From: Alcaligenes endophyticus
GTDB lineage: Bacteria > Pseudomonadota > Gammaproteobacteria > Burkholderiales > Burkholderiaceae_B
Assembly: GCF_026344035.1 (NCBI RefSeq)
Contig: NZ_JAPKND010000005.1
Coordinates: 1-64,000 of the forward strand
Length of the DNA: 64,000 nucleotides
Direction of reading: 5' to 3'
Shown: one piece after another, positions 52,190 to 62,290 of the stretch
Layout of the letters: each line of letters starts with the position of its first letter
Position numbering within the stretch: position 1 is the first letter of the stretch
Program-made: the position numbers and the translations under genes
The notes under the pieces: model-generated
Seen by the model: the letters and a program-made list of their open reading frames with translations, nothing else
What the model was told of the DNA's origin: nothing
Database searches by the model: none

Positions 52190-52224
52190 GCTTGCCAGCA
52201 CAGTGTGTTGGCAAGCTTTTTTTT
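52190..52224 (+). terminator. Intrinsic terminator of adhC
   Basis: The stem GCTTGCCA/TGGCAAGC, with additional inner pairing, is followed by eight T. Confidence 0.93.
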
Positions 52225-52362
52225 GTCTGATATATGTTGAGCGTAGAGCGATGATAGGTTTACACCAGTAAGACATGGGTTACTATCTTGCGTTGATTAC
52301 GCGATTGCGTCGACGTAAGTCCGTAGTGAGAGCGTTGTTTTTCGAGTTTTTGCCGAGAATGT

Positions 52363-54096
52363 ATGTCTGATACCGGTTCTGAACAAGCGCCTATTATTAC
52401 CACTGAGCGTCGTTTTGCTCAGCTCCCATTGCTGTCTACATTACGGCACTATACGTTCGGCGATGCGCGTGCGGATGCGCTGGCCGGTTTGTCAGTGGCT
52501 GCGATTCAGATTCCTACTGCGATCGCCTATGCAAATTTGGCGGGGTTTCCCCCGCTCATAGGTTTATATGTCTGCATCTTGCCACTCATTGTGTATGCCT
52601 TTTTAGGTTCATCGCGACAGCTAGTCTTAGGCCCGGATTCAGCTACGTGCGCCATGATCGCAGCGGCTCTTGCACCATTGGCCATAGCAGGTACTGAGCA
52701 CTATATTGAGCTGTCCGTGGTGCTGACTGTGATGGTGGGTGTGTTTACGATACTGGGGGGAATACTGCGCTTAGGGTTTATTGCTGACTTTTTATCCCGT
52801 CCTATTTTGGTAGGATTCATGAATGGGGTTGCCTTAGCGATTCTGGCGGGTCAGCTTAGTAAAGTAATGGGCGTCACCATAGAAGCGAAGGTGTTTTTTC
52901 CGATTGTCTGGGAGGCAGGACAAAAGCTTGGCGAAATGCATTGGCCAACGGTTTTGGTTAGTGTTGGCACCTTTCTGATAACGGGTTTATTGCTCTGGCG
53001 TCTACCTCGCTGGCCTTCTCCTTTACTGGCTATAGTGGCGCTGAGCGCGGTCAGTTGGGCTTTTAAGGTAGAGCATTACGGCGTGGAGTTAGTGGGCGAA
53101 GTGGCAGGGGGCTTACCCAGTTTGCAACTGCCTAAGGTCAGTTATGCGGAAACTCGAAGCCTATTTGGCGATGCATTGGCAATTAGCTTAGTGAGTTTTT
53201 GTTCTGCCATGTTAACCGCTCGCAGCTTTGCCGCACGTAATCACTATCGTATCTATCCGAATCAAGACATGATTGCTATTGGCCTGGCAAACGTTTCTGC
53301 AGGACTGAGCGGAGGTTTCGCTATTAGCGGCGCCGATTCCCGTACCGCTATTAATAATATGGTGGGCGGTAAAACTTCTCTGGTCAATCTCAGTACGGCT
53401 TTTTATGTCTTTATCGTAGTTCTGCTATTTTCTGATGCCTTAGCGTGGATTCCGGCCGCTGCACTAGGCGCCGTATTGATTCAAGCCGCCATCAAGATGA
53501 TTGACCTAAGCGCGTTACGGCATCTGTATAAGGTCAGCCCTTCGGAGTTGCGGATCTGCTTGTTAACCTCTTTAGGAGTGTTAACGCTAGGCGTGTTGCA
53601 AGGGATTTTGCTCGCCGTATTGCTTGCCTTAGTTAACCAACTGCGTACGGTAGCTAGGCCACGAGATGCAGTGTTAGGGCAGGTTCCGCAAGGCGGGCGT
53701 TTATTTAATATCGCGCATGCGCCTCTAGCACGACCTTTATCTGGGGTGCTGGTGTATCGCTTTGATGCTTCTTTGTTATTTTTTAATAGCGACTACTTTC
53801 AGCAACGCCTCAAAGAGCTTATTGTGGAAAGTGGTGAACCTATAAAAGCCATTGTATTAGATGCGCAAGCATGTGCTAATTTAGACGTAACAGGGGCGCT
53901 GTGCTTAGCCCAATTACAGGCTGAGTTTCACGCGCAAGGCGTACGTTTTTGTGTGGCGGCTATACATGGTCAGTTTCGAGAGCTGTTTGAGCGCTGCGAT
54001 TTGCGTACGACATTTGGCGCAGAGAATATTTTCAGTACCTCTTTAGAAGCCGTAGAGCATTTACGTTTTACGTTTGAAGACTCAGCATCACCTTAA
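52363..54096 (+). CDS. SulP-family anion (sulfate-type) permease with STAS domain
   Basis: This 577-residue inner-membrane transporter has about twelve hydrophobic segments. The SulP signature AIQIPTAIAYANLAGFPPLIGLY lies near residues 46-68, and the ISGADSRTAINNMVGGKTS segment is also typical. The last 130 residues form a cytoplasmic STAS domain (IKAIVLDAQACANLDVTG). Members carry sulfate, bicarbonate or dicarboxylates; the substrate cannot be told from sequence. It is a single-gene unit. Confidence 0.9.
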   Translation: MSDTGSEQAPIITTERRFAQLPLLSTLRHYTFGDARADALAGLSVAAIQIPTAIAYANLAGFPPLIGLYVCILPLIVYAFLGSSRQLVLGPDSATCAMIAAALAPLAIAGTEHYIELSVVLTVMVGVFTILGGILRLGFIADFLSRPILVGFMNGVALAILAGQLSKVMGVTIEAKVFFPIVWEAGQKLGEMHWPTVLVSVGTFLITGLLLWRLPRWPSPLLAIVALSAVSWAFKVEHYGVELVGEVAGGLPSLQLPKVSYAETRSLFGDALAISLVSFCSAMLTARSFAARNHYRIYPNQDMIAIGLANVSAGLSGGFAISGADSRTAINNMVGGKTSLVNLSTAFYVFIVVLLFSDALAWIPAAALGAVLIQAAIKMIDLSALRHLYKVSPSELRICLLTSLGVLTLGVLQGILLAVLLALVNQLRTVARPRDAVLGQVPQGGRLFNIAHAPLARPLSGVLVYRFDASLLFFNSDYFQQRLKELIVESGEPIKAIVLDAQACANLDVTGALCLAQLQAEFHAQGVRFCVAAIHGQFRELFERCDLRTTFGAENIFSTSLEAVEHLRFTFEDSASP

Positions 54097-54284
54097 CCAA
54101 ACTAGCGCTACATAATGTTCTGTAGTTATCTCATTGTTTTATGGGGCTTTTAAGGCAAGTCATGATGTTAGCCTTTACTCTTGACGACGTCACTCACCCT
54201 GACGCACGAGATTAAACGGCTAAATGCCATTTTATTGTAAAAGTACAGGGTAAAATAATAGCCTTAATGATAAGGATATGCTTT

Positions 54285-54473
54285 ATGCGACGTAGCTCAC
54301 TGTATGTAACGGCCTGCCTAGTAGTTTTAGGGGCATGTACCGCCCAAGAAAAACACGTTGTCAAGGAACTGGAAGACTTGCCCGGTATTACCTGTGATTT
54401 CGGTGACAATAATGAAGTTAACGCTACGAACTGTCATCCTGATCAACTCGGTCCAACCGATCCAGGAGCGTAA
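54285..54473 (+). CDS. Small lipoprotein of unknown function
   Basis: This protein has 62 residues from ATG 54285, with TAAGGA eight bases upstream. The lipoprotein signal ends VVLGA-Cys16. The mature part is acidic and carries two more cysteines that could pair. No family recognised. It is followed 56 bases later by the lipocalin gene. Confidence 0.68.
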   Translation: MRRSSLYVTACLVVLGACTAQEKHVVKELEDLPGITCDFGDNNEVNATNCHPDQLGPTDPGA

Positions 54474-54529
54474 ATTCATCGTTACAGTGCTGAAAAACGC
54501 TAACGAACACACTGTCATAAGGACCTGTC

Positions 54530-55081
54530 ATGCGTCGTGTTGTAATGTTAAGCCTCGTAAGTGTATTGTTGGGTTGTTCCACTCAACATGCGCCGTTGGC
54601 GGTGCAGTCTGATGTCGACCTTAAAAAGTATGTAGGGAGCTGGTATGAGCAGGCTCGTCTACCCAACAAGTTTCAAAATAGTTGTGTTAGTGACGTACGG
54701 GCCGACTATGTGTTGTTAGCTGATGAGCGCCTTGGTGTCACCAATCAGTGTAAAAACCGCGAGGCAAAAGTTGATCAGGCACAGGCGGTTGGGCGCCTGA
54801 ACCAATCTGTTTCGCCCGTCAGTAATGCTAAGCTACAGGTGCGCTTTGCGCCTGCTTGGCTGTCTTGGCTACCAGCGGTATGGGGTGACTACTGGATTAT
54901 GAAAATCGAGGGCGATTATCAGTACTCGTTAGTGGGTACACCTAATCGCGAATATCTTTGGGTGTTGTCACGCCAGCCACAGGCTGATAAAAAACGCGTG
55001 CAAGATTTACTCGACTACGCCCAAAGCCAAGGCTTCGATGTGCAAAAGGTTATCCCTACCTTACAGACTGAAGCTAATTAG
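54530..55081 (+). CDS. blc: Bacterial lipocalin (Blc-like outer-membrane lipoprotein)
   Basis: This 183-residue protein has a lipoprotein signal ending SVLLG-Cys16 and the lipocalin motif VDLKKYVGSWYEQARLPNKFQ. The later segments YWIMKIEGDYQYSLVGTPNREYLWVLSRQP are also typical. It binds hydrophobic ligands at the outer membrane and is associated with envelope stress. Confidence 0.92.
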   Translation: MRRVVMLSLVSVLLGCSTQHAPLAVQSDVDLKKYVGSWYEQARLPNKFQNSCVSDVRADYVLLADERLGVTNQCKNREAKVDQAQAVGRLNQSVSPVSNAKLQVRFAPAWLSWLPAVWGDYWIMKIEGDYQYSLVGTPNREYLWVLSRQPQADKKRVQDLLDYAQSQGFDVQKVIPTLQTEAN

Positions 55082-55270
55082 CCCATCTGATAGGCCAATG
55101 TGATGAATGCTTGGTCGTTTGATGGACTAGTAACAAGCAAGGGTGAACACGATAGCGGTCAGCCTAGAAAAACAATAATGACGCTTATTTTATGCAGGCG
55201 ATGTTACTGAGCCAGTGACAGAGAATAATGTGTGCCTAGTGTTAAACAAGGCGCTAAATTAGGTGTGGGT

Positions 55271-55990
55271 ATGTGGAATTGTTTGTTAATCGAAGACGAC
55301 AAAGAAAATGCACGCTATTTAGTGAATGGCTTGAGTGAGTTAGGGTATACCGTGATGGTCAGTCATGACGGGGTGCAGGGCCTAGACAACGCCATGAAAG
55401 ATATCTGGGATGTGATTATTTTGGATCGCATGCTGCCCGACAATGTGGATGGCTTATCCATTCTGTTTACCTTACGTGCTCTGGGCAAAAAAGTGCCTGT
55501 GCTGGTGTTAAGTGCCTTATCTGGAGTAGACGATAAGGTTGATGGGTTGAAGGCGGGGGGCGACGATTATCTTATTAAGCCCTTTTCTTTCCAGGAGCTG
55601 GCGGCCAGACTGCAGGCCTTAATTCGTCGTAGTCAAGACATGACAGAGCTCAAGAATTTGCAAGTGGCCGATCTGGTCATGAATGTAGCCAGTCAAAAGG
55701 TCACAAGGGCAGAGCAAATTCTAGATTTACAGCCACGAGAAATTAAGCTCTTGGCCTATCTAATGATGAATTCTCATAAAATCGTCACGCGTACCATGCT
55801 GCTAGAGGTAGTTTGGGGGTATAGCTTTGACCCACAATCGAACGTGATTGATGTGTTGGTGAGCCGTTTGCGACGCAAAATTGCTCGCGAGGGGGCACGA
55901 GATTTATTACACACGGTGCGTGGTAGGGGTTATGTGCTAACCGATAAAGATACCGTTGATGGCGTGACCATAAAACACAGTGATGATTGA
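55271..55990 (+). CDS. OmpR-family response regulator
   Basis: This protein has 239 residues from ATG 55271; GTG 55232 would add 13. The receiver domain has the acidic pair IEDD near residue 8, the phospho-acceptor in IILDRMLPD, and the switch Lys in LIKPF. A winged helix follows (IVTRTMLLEVVWGYSFDPQSNVIDVLVSRLRRKI). The stop overlaps the kinase start. It binds DNA when phosphorylated by its neighbour; targets unknown. Confidence 0.93.
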   Translation: MWNCLLIEDDKENARYLVNGLSELGYTVMVSHDGVQGLDNAMKDIWDVIILDRMLPDNVDGLSILFTLRALGKKVPVLVLSALSGVDDKVDGLKAGGDDYLIKPFSFQELAARLQALIRRSQDMTELKNLQVADLVMNVASQKVTRAEQILDLQPREIKLLAYLMMNSHKIVTRTMLLEVVWGYSFDPQSNVIDVLVSRLRRKIAREGARDLLHTVRGRGYVLTDKDTVDGVTIKHSDD

Positions 55991-57341
55991 GCGTATTAAA
56001 CGTCTTTGGGACTCTACCTCGTTTAGATTAACGTTGAATTACAGTGCCTTAGCTATATTTACGACCCTGTTCTTGATCGGCTTTTTCTATGTGCAGGTCT
56101 TTGGTGCGCTGCGCAGCGAATATATACGTCAAGTCAACTCTACTATGCAAAGGCTGAGTATTGCGTACGAGCGAGGGGGGCGCGAGGGCGTTTTACGCAT
56201 TACTGAACTCATCTTTTCGGATCGAGTGGACTCCGGCCAAGAGGTTTTTCTGTTTTTGGATGAGCAAGGAAAAGTGCTCGCAGGTAACCTCAGGGAAGTC
56301 CCCGATATTTCTACTATAAAAAATAATCAGATTCAGAAGCTGCCAATCAAGTACGGCAGCAAATGGACAGATGGCCAAGTGAGAGTGAGTTACTTACCGG
56401 GCGGGGAAACACTGATCGTGGGGCAGGAGCTTGGACGTCTCGCTGATTTAAATATGCTCATTGCTAGGGTTTTATTGGCGTCGCTTATTCTGGCCTTGGT
56501 TTTAGTAATATTGGGCGCCTATGTGTTCAGTAATGAGCTAAGGGTACGTGTGGGTAGAATCCGTACCTTAACCGATCAAGTTGGCAAAGGGCATATCTCC
56601 AAACGCATACAAGCCCCCAGTAATGATGTCTTTGGTCTGATTCATGACGATATTAATCGGATGCTGGACAAGATAGAAAGTCTCATGAAAGGGGTGCGGC
56701 ATGTGTCCGACACCGTTGCGCATAATATTCGTACACCATTAACCCGCGTCATTGGGCGATTGCGAGAGGCGGAGCATGTGCCCGACACGCCTGTTATGGT
56801 GCAGGATGCGCATCAGGGAGCGATAACAGAGCTCGAAAGCTTAAGTGTTTTATTGGGTAAACTCTTACAAATATCCGAACTGGATGCCGGCGTTTCTAGA
56901 AAACAATTTAAAGCCTGCCGCTTAGGTCTTATAGCGCACGATGTCTATGAGCTGTATTTACCTTTTTCGGAAGAAAAGGGCTTGCTCTTGCACGCCAATG
57001 TGGATCCAACCGTGTGTTTGCAGGGCGATAGTGATTTGTTGGCCAGTGCTTTAGCAAATTTGCTTGAAAATGCGCTGAAGTTTGCTCAGTCCTCGGTCAC
57101 CATCGAGGTTAAGTATTCGCCTTCTGGCCAAGCGTGCTTGTCGGTTACGGATGATGGCCCTGGAGTTGCGGAGAGTGAATATCCTAACTTGGGACAATAC
57201 TTTTACCGTTTGGATACGCACCATTTGGGCTCAGGTTTGGGCTTAACGAGTGTGAAAAGTATCGTGCAAGTGCATGGGGGACAACTCATATTTACGAATA
57301 ACCAACCCGGTTTACAGGTCACCATGGTTTTGCCACGCTAA
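55983..57341 (+). CDS. Sensor histidine kinase
   Basis: This protein has 452 residues from ATG 55983; GTG 55980 directly before it is possible. Two transmembrane helices (about 20-42 and 160-182) enclose a periplasmic sensor of about 115 residues. A HAMP linker, the phospho-acceptor block VAHNIRTPLTRVIGRL, and the ATPase boxes (NLLENALKFA, TDDGPGV, GSGLGLTSVKSI) follow. It pairs with the upstream regulator. The signal is unknown. Confidence 0.93.
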   Translation: MIERIKRLWDSTSFRLTLNYSALAIFTTLFLIGFFYVQVFGALRSEYIRQVNSTMQRLSIAYERGGREGVLRITELIFSDRVDSGQEVFLFLDEQGKVLAGNLREVPDISTIKNNQIQKLPIKYGSKWTDGQVRVSYLPGGETLIVGQELGRLADLNMLIARVLLASLILALVLVILGAYVFSNELRVRVGRIRTLTDQVGKGHISKRIQAPSNDVFGLIHDDINRMLDKIESLMKGVRHVSDTVAHNIRTPLTRVIGRLREAEHVPDTPVMVQDAHQGAITELESLSVLLGKLLQISELDAGVSRKQFKACRLGLIAHDVYELYLPFSEEKGLLLHANVDPTVCLQGDSDLLASALANLLENALKFAQSSVTIEVKYSPSGQACLSVTDDGPGVAESEYPNLGQYFYRLDTHHLGSGLGLTSVKSIVQVHGGQLIFTNNQPGLQVTMVLPR

Positions 57342-57425
57342 AAATAAATATCGATTGCCATGAGAGTGTCATGTCGGACAGGCACTATACAGCCATTTTA
57401 TTCTTGAGCTTTAAAGGATTTCGAG

Positions 57426-59387
57426 ATGGCATTATCGATTCAAGGTGGTAATAAGCGTACCGCTGCGTCGGTGCTTGTAATGACTGTATTAGCATTGGCG
57501 TTGACCGCATGTGGCTCGGACAGTAGCACCACAACAGCGGTTAACACCCCTAAGCCTAACAATGACAGCCCTGTCGTGGAGCCCCAACCAGAGCCCACAC
57601 CACGCTCGATATCGTTAAAGCACGTGAGTCGTTATGCTACGGGTGTATTTGAACAAAGTGCCGCCGAAATCACCGCGTTTGACGCACAAAGCAAACGTGT
57701 TTTTACCGTTAACGCACAAAAAGGCACGTTGGATATTCTCGATTTGACCGATGCTGCTGCACCAACGCATATTGGAGAGATCGAAGTTAGTGGTATCGCT
57801 GTGGGGGCAACCGTCAATAGTGTAGCCGTCCATGATGGTATTGTTGCGGTGGCAATTGAGTCCTCTCCAAAAACAGCGCCAGGTTATGTCGCCTTTTATC
57901 AAGCAGCGGATAGCCGTTATCTTAGTCATGTGCAGGTAGGTGCTCTGCCCGATATGCTGGTATTTACCCCTGATGGTAAAAAGGTGTTGGTGGCCAACGA
58001 AGGTGAGCCCAGTGATGATTATCAAATCGACCCTGAAGGCAGCATAAGCATTATCGATATCAGTAAAGTGATGGCACCAACGGTACGTACCGCCGATTTT
58101 ACCGCCTTCAACGATCAGCGCGCAGCCCTAGTCGCTAGCGGGGTGCGTTTGTTTGGCCCTGATCAAACTAAAAAACACCCGGGGCGTGTCGGTGATTACC
58201 CCCGTGCTTCTGTCGCCCAAGACTTAGAGCCGGAATACATTGCTATATCTTCCGATGGCAAGCTGGCATGGGTAAGCCTGCAAGAAAACAATGCTTTGGC
58301 TAAAGTGGACATAGACGCCGCTAAAGTGATCGACATACTCCCCTTAGGCTTTAAAGACCACGGCCTTGATGGGCAAGGCTTAGATGTCACCGATGAAACT
58401 AAGCAAATAGATATCCGTCCTTGGGTCGGCTTACACGGTATGTACATGCCGGATGCGATCGCGGCCTATGAGGCTGACGGGAAAACCTATGTTGTATCGG
58501 CTAACGAGGGCGATGCGCGTGCTTGGGGGGAAGGAAATGTCGCCTATTTTGAAGGCGATTTATCGCAAGGTTTTGTAGAAGAAATACGCCTTAAGCACTT
58601 GGTGCATAAAGATGGTTTTGCGCGACGTCTAGGAGACGATATGCCGGCACATTTGTATGCTTTAGCCGATGGTGCCATGTTAGACCCTAATGTCTTTGCT
58701 TACTGTGGTGCTAAACCAGGCAACAAACCGGGCGATTGTCGTGCTGATGAGCAATTAGGACGTTTGAAAGTTAGCTGGACCTTAGGATACAAAACTAAGC
58801 CCGACGGCACCCCTCTTTATCACGATGTGACAGGTAAAGAGAATCCCACAGGGCGTTGGTTAATGTACGATAAGCTTTATGCTTTCGGAGCACGTTCGTT
58901 TGCCATTTGGGACCAAGATGGCGCGCTAGTGTGGGACTCAGGAGATCAGTTTGAGCAGTTCCTCAGTTCGGATCAGTGCAAACTGCGTGCGGAGCGCGAC
59001 TTGCTTTGCGCCGACTTTTTCAATAGCCAGCATAGCGCCGTAGGGCAGTTGAAAAATCGCAGTGATGACAAAGGCCCTGAGCCAGAAGGCGTAGAGCTTG
59101 GCCGTTTAGGCGACAAGACTTTTGCGTTTATTGGTCTAGAGCGCATGGGCGGGGTGATGGTCTACGACATAACCAACCCTAAACAGCCTGTTTTTCAGGA
59201 CTATCTCAATACTCGTCAAAACTGGGAGTTGAATCCTGAAACTGAGTTGGCTCAAGTAGGCGATCTGGGCCCAGAAGGTTTGAAGTTTGTTCCAGCTAAA
59301 GATTCGCCTACGGGCCAGCCTTTGTTGATCGTGGGCTTTGAGGTAAGCGGGACCACGTCTATTTTTGAAATCGAGCAGCAGTTCTAA
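57426..59387 (+). CDS. Large lipoprotein, choice-of-anchor I family beta-propeller
   Basis: This 653-residue protein has a signal ending ALTA-Cys29, a Pro/Glu linker, and then repeated blade-like segments. The family features are RVFTVNAQKGTLDILDLTD, VLVANEGEPSDDY near residue 193, and YVVSANEGDARAW near 357, as in choice-of-anchor I proteins. The C-terminal EGVELGRLGDKTFAFIGLERMGGVMVYD is also typical. It is probably periplasmic or surface exposed; a phosphatase or binding function is unproven. It lies 84 bases after the kinase gene and may be its target. Confidence 0.82.
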   Translation: MALSIQGGNKRTAASVLVMTVLALALTACGSDSSTTTAVNTPKPNNDSPVVEPQPEPTPRSISLKHVSRYATGVFEQSAAEITAFDAQSKRVFTVNAQKGTLDILDLTDAAAPTHIGEIEVSGIAVGATVNSVAVHDGIVAVAIESSPKTAPGYVAFYQAADSRYLSHVQVGALPDMLVFTPDGKKVLVANEGEPSDDYQIDPEGSISIIDISKVMAPTVRTADFTAFNDQRAALVASGVRLFGPDQTKKHPGRVGDYPRASVAQDLEPEYIAISSDGKLAWVSLQENNALAKVDIDAAKVIDILPLGFKDHGLDGQGLDVTDETKQIDIRPWVGLHGMYMPDAIAAYEADGKTYVVSANEGDARAWGEGNVAYFEGDLSQGFVEEIRLKHLVHKDGFARRLGDDMPAHLYALADGAMLDPNVFAYCGAKPGNKPGDCRADEQLGRLKVSWTLGYKTKPDGTPLYHDVTGKENPTGRWLMYDKLYAFGARSFAIWDQDGALVWDSGDQFEQFLSSDQCKLRAERDLLCADFFNSQHSAVGQLKNRSDDKGPEPEGVELGRLGDKTFAFIGLERMGGVMVYDITNPKQPVFQDYLNTRQNWELNPETELAQVGDLGPEGLKFVPAKDSPTGQPLLIVGFEVSGTTSIFEIEQQF

Positions 59388-59399
59388 GACTTGCGCGTG

Positions 59400-59446
59400 A
59401 GCTGGGGAGGATAGTTGTGCCTATCGCCCCAGCTATTGTTTTTATA
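59400..59446 (+). terminator. Intrinsic terminator after the lipoprotein
   Basis: The stem AGCTGGGG/CCCCAGCT, with inner GATAG/CTATC pairing, is followed by a T-rich tail. It is also close to the convergent arsC gene. Confidence 0.8.
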
Positions 59447-59498
59447 TATTGCCACTAAGCCAAGCGTGTACAGCCATAAAGGCTGTTTAATGCTTTGT

Positions 59499-59948
59499 TT
59501 ATGATTTTGTGTAGGGCTGAATAACGGCTTGCCCGTCCTCTTTTGTAAAAGCAGCTCTTTGCGGTTGCGTAAGAATTTCTAATACTATTTCTGAGGGACG
59601 GCATAAACGAACCCCTAAGGTGGTGACCACAATAGGGCGATTAATCAGGATAGGGTACTGCAACATGAAATCGATGAGAGCTTCATCGCTCCATTTTGGG
59701 TCGTCTAGCTTAAGCTGCGCATAAGGAGTGCCTTTTTCCCTTAATAGAGAACGAGCAGGCTGGCCCATAGCGATGATCAGGCTCAACAGAGTAGGGCGGT
59801 CTGGGGGCGTCTTTAAGTATTCAATGATAGTAGGTTCTATCCCTGCATTGCGAATCATGGCTAAGGCATTGCGTGATGTGCCGCAGTCGGGGTTGTGATA
59901 GATAGTGACAGGGCTAGTGACATTCAGGTGTTGGGTAAGAGTATGCAT
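59499..59948 (-). CDS. arsC: Glutaredoxin-type arsenate reductase ArsC
   Basis: This 149-residue enzyme reduces arsenate to arsenite using glutathione/glutaredoxin. The catalytic Cys22 lies in YHNPDCGTSRN, and the substrate-site arginines fit LINRPIVVTTLGVRLCRPSE. It starts directly after arsB, so the two are co-translated. The N-terminus is slightly longer than in E. coli ArsC. Confidence 0.93.
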   Translation of the reverse strand: MHTLTQHLNVTSPVTIYHNPDCGTSRNALAMIRNAGIEPTIIEYLKTPPDRPTLLSLIIAMGQPARSLLREKGTPYAQLKLDDPKWSDEALIDFMLQYPILINRPIVVTTLGVRLCRPSEIVLEILTQPQRAAFTKEDGQAVIQPYTKS

Positions 59949-61232
59949 TTAGATACTTAAGCGTAAGGCCAACGCTGCTAAGGTAATCAGTAGCACAGGC
60001 GTAGTTAATAAAGCGCCTACTTTAAAATAGTAAGCCCAACTGATAGTGGTGCCTTTTTTAGCCAGTACGTGCAGCCATAGTAGTGTGGCTAGGCTACCTA
60101 TAGGGGTGAATTTGGGGCCTAAGTCGCTACCAATGATATTGGCGTAAACCATCGCTTCTTTGGCTAGGCCCGTTGCCGTCGAGGCTTCAATAGACAGGGA
60201 CACCGCTAAAACGGCTGGCAGATTGTTCATCACGGACGACAATAACGCAGACAGCACGCCAGTACCTAGTGTGGCACTCCAGATGCCACCCTGTGCGAGG
60301 TAGTTGAGCAATTCAGCGATATGAACCGTTAAGCCAGCGTTACGCAGCCCATAAACGACCAGATACATCCCTAATGAAAATATAACAATCTGCCATGGTG
60401 CTTCCAGCAGCACCTTACGTGTGTTGATGGTGCTGCTGCGCGCCGCGACAGCCCAGAGCAATGTGGCGCAGGTGGCTGCTACCGCGCTGACAGGAACTCC
60501 CAGCGGCTCAAGAGCAAAAAAGCCGAGTAACAGTGCAATCAGTACCAACCATCCTGCGCGAAACGTGGCAAGATCTTTGATGGCTGACGAGGGGAGTTGA
60601 ACTCGTTCCAATGAATAAGTAGCGGGAATAAGGCGGCGAAACAGCAAAATGAGCACTGCTAGGCTGGCCAACACAGAAACTAGATTGACCGGTACCATCA
60701 CCGCAGCATAATCAATGAAACTAATTTTAAAATAATCGGCAGAAACGATATTCACTAAGTTAGAGACAATTAAGGGAAGGCTGGCGGTGTCAGCGATAAA
60801 GCCCGCTGCCATAACAAAAGCCAATGTGGCCCCAGGGGAAAAGCCTAGCGTAAGCAGTATTGCCATGACGATGGGCGTTAGAATTAATGCAGCGCCATCA
60901 TTAGCGAATAAAGCGGCCACGGCTGCCCCGAGTAGTATCACTAAGATAAATAGCTTCAGTCCACTACCGCCCCCCCAGCGAGCGCAATGTAGTGCAGCCC
61001 ATTCAAAAAAACCCGCTTCATCAAGCAGTAAGCTGATGATAATAATGGCAATGAACGTAGCCGTAGCATTCCACACAATACTCCATACAATCGGGATATC
61101 GCTAGGTTGTACGACTCCTAACAACAAGGCCAGCGCACCACCTATCGAGGCGCTCCATCCAATGCCCAATCCATAGGGTTGCCAAATAACAAGGGTAAGG
61201 GTGAAGACGAAAATAAGGATGGCTATCAGCAT
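59949..61232 (-). CDS. arsB: Arsenite efflux permease ArsB
   Basis: This 427-residue inner-membrane protein has about twelve helices, the usual ArsB length. The segments [21 protein letters not shown] and [17 protein letters not shown] are characteristic, as is [23 protein letters not shown]. It extrudes arsenite or antimonite by proton exchange. Confidence 0.93.
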   Translation of the reverse strand: MLIAILIFVFTLTLVIWQPYGLGIGWSASIGGALALLLGVVQPSDIPIVWSIVWNATATFIAIIIISLLLDEAGFFEWAALHCARWGGGSGLKLFILVILLGAAVAALFANDGAALILTPIVMAILLTLGFSPGATLAFVMAAGFIADTASLPLIVSNLVNIVSADYFKISFIDYAAVMVPVNLVSVLASLAVLILLFRRLIPATYSLERVQLPSSAIKDLATFRAGWLVLIALLLGFFALEPLGVPVSAVAATCATLLWAVAARSSTINTRKVLLEAPWQIVIFSLGMYLVVYGLRNAGLTVHIAELLNYLAQGGIWSATLGTGVLSALLSSVMNNLPAVLAVSLSIEASTATGLAKEAMVYANIIGSDLGPKFTPIGSLATLLWLHVLAKKGTTISWAYYFKVGALLTTPVLLITLAALALRLSI

Positions 61233-61249
61233 ATCGATATGGCGCGCAT

Positions 61250-61591
61250 TTAATTGGCGCTAGAAGGCATGATGGTGGGTAGGCAGGGGCTACCTTGGCA
61301 GCAGTTTTCAGTGAGATAAGCCAGCAAGTCGTTCATGGTGGAAAAGTGTGCTCGGTACAGCACATTACGGCCCTGGCGCTCGGCGACGATAAGTTGCGCA
61401 TACGTGAGCTCTTTAAGGTGAAAGGATAGAGCGTTAGGAGCGATCCCTAATTGGTGCGCCAACAAACTGGGAGTCAGGCCGTCCTTTCCTGCCACGACGA
61501 GTGTGCGGAAAACCTGTAGTCGGGTTTCGTGAGCGAGGGCGGCGAGGGCTTGAACAGCATTGAGTTCTTTCATGGTGTAATAATACATCAA
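61250..61591 (-). CDS. arsR: ArsR-family arsenite-responsive repressor
   Basis: This 113-residue winged-helix repressor may start at the internal ATG 61573 (107 residues). The DNA-reading helix is [15 protein letters not shown]. It lacks the ELCVCDLC motif of E. coli ArsR. Instead three cysteines lie at the C-terminus (NCCQGSPC), resembling the Acidithiobacillus-type sensor. It should repress arsRBC until arsenite binds. Confidence 0.92.
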   Translation of the reverse strand: MMYYYTMKELNAVQALAALAHETRLQVFRTLVVAGKDGLTPSLLAHQLGIAPNALSFHLKELTYAQLIVAERQGRNVLYRAHFSTMNDLLAYLTENCCQGSPCLPTIMPSSAN

Positions 61592-61805
61592 TTGTTGAAC
61601 TATTGTTTGTTATGGTTTGTTTTTATATTCAGACTGCCGTGCCCGCCTCTGCGCTTGGGTCAGCAGTTTCTAGCCTATCAACGACTTATTTACCGTTTAT
61701 CCTAGCAAAGTTATATAGGGGTTTGATGGTGTCATAGCCACGGTCCGAGCTCATCCATGGTATTGCTTTGTGGCTTGGGTTTGGGAAAAAATCAGCGATC
61801 GTTAG

Positions 61806-61886
61806 TTTGTAACAGTGCTATCTATATGTTGGGATAAGGGTGATAGTGGAGCAGGGTAATTTTTCCCGTGTGACTTAGGACTAACA
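61806..61886 (+). promoter_or_regulatory. Conserved 5' leader of cold-shock gene 2
   Basis: It shares the blocks described for the leader at 20097, in the same order and nearly the same spacing up to the TTG start codon. Confidence 0.65.
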
Positions 61887-62096
61887 TTGAAAACAGAAAC
61901 TGGTATTGTGAAATGGTTTAACAGCGAAAAAGGCTTCGGCTTCATCATGCCGGAGAGCGGTGGTAAAGACCTCTTCGCACACCATAGTGAAATTCAAGGC
62001 GCTGGGTATAAATCGCTTGACGAAAACCAACGGGTCTCTTTTGTAGCGGCTAACGGTCAAAAAGGCCTTACCGCTACCAAAATCCAAGTTATTTGA
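61887..62096 (+). CDS. Cold-shock protein, CspA family (copy 2)
   Basis: This 69-residue RNA chaperone has RNP1 KGFGFI and RNP2-like LFAHH. It differs from copy 1 at about ten residues. It also starts at TTG and carries a conserved leader, a hairpin after the stop (GCTTACC/GGTAAGC) and a terminator. The two genes are therefore duplicated transcription units rather than only duplicated frames. Confidence 0.95.
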   Translation: MKTETGIVKWFNSEKGFGFIMPESGGKDLFAHHSEIQGAGYKSLDENQRVSFVAANGQKGLTATKIQVI

Positions 62097-62140
62097 TTCC
62101 TATGCTTACCTGTTCAGGTAAGCATAGCAGCGAATTATTA

Positions 62141-62176
62141 AAGCCGAGTCCTTTGAAGCATTGGATTCGGCTTTTT
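62141..62176 (+). terminator. Intrinsic terminator of csp copy 2
   Basis: AAGCCGAGTCC/GGATTCGGCTT (one G-T pair) is followed by a T run. Confidence 0.88.
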
Positions 62177-62290
62177 GGTTTTATAAGGTACATCATCCAG
62201 ATAAGACGGGCCTTATCGTTAGAAGTAGCCTATGCTGGAGGGGTTACTAGAGCAAGTCTGCACTAGTGTTCCGTATTAAGTGAGAATGAC

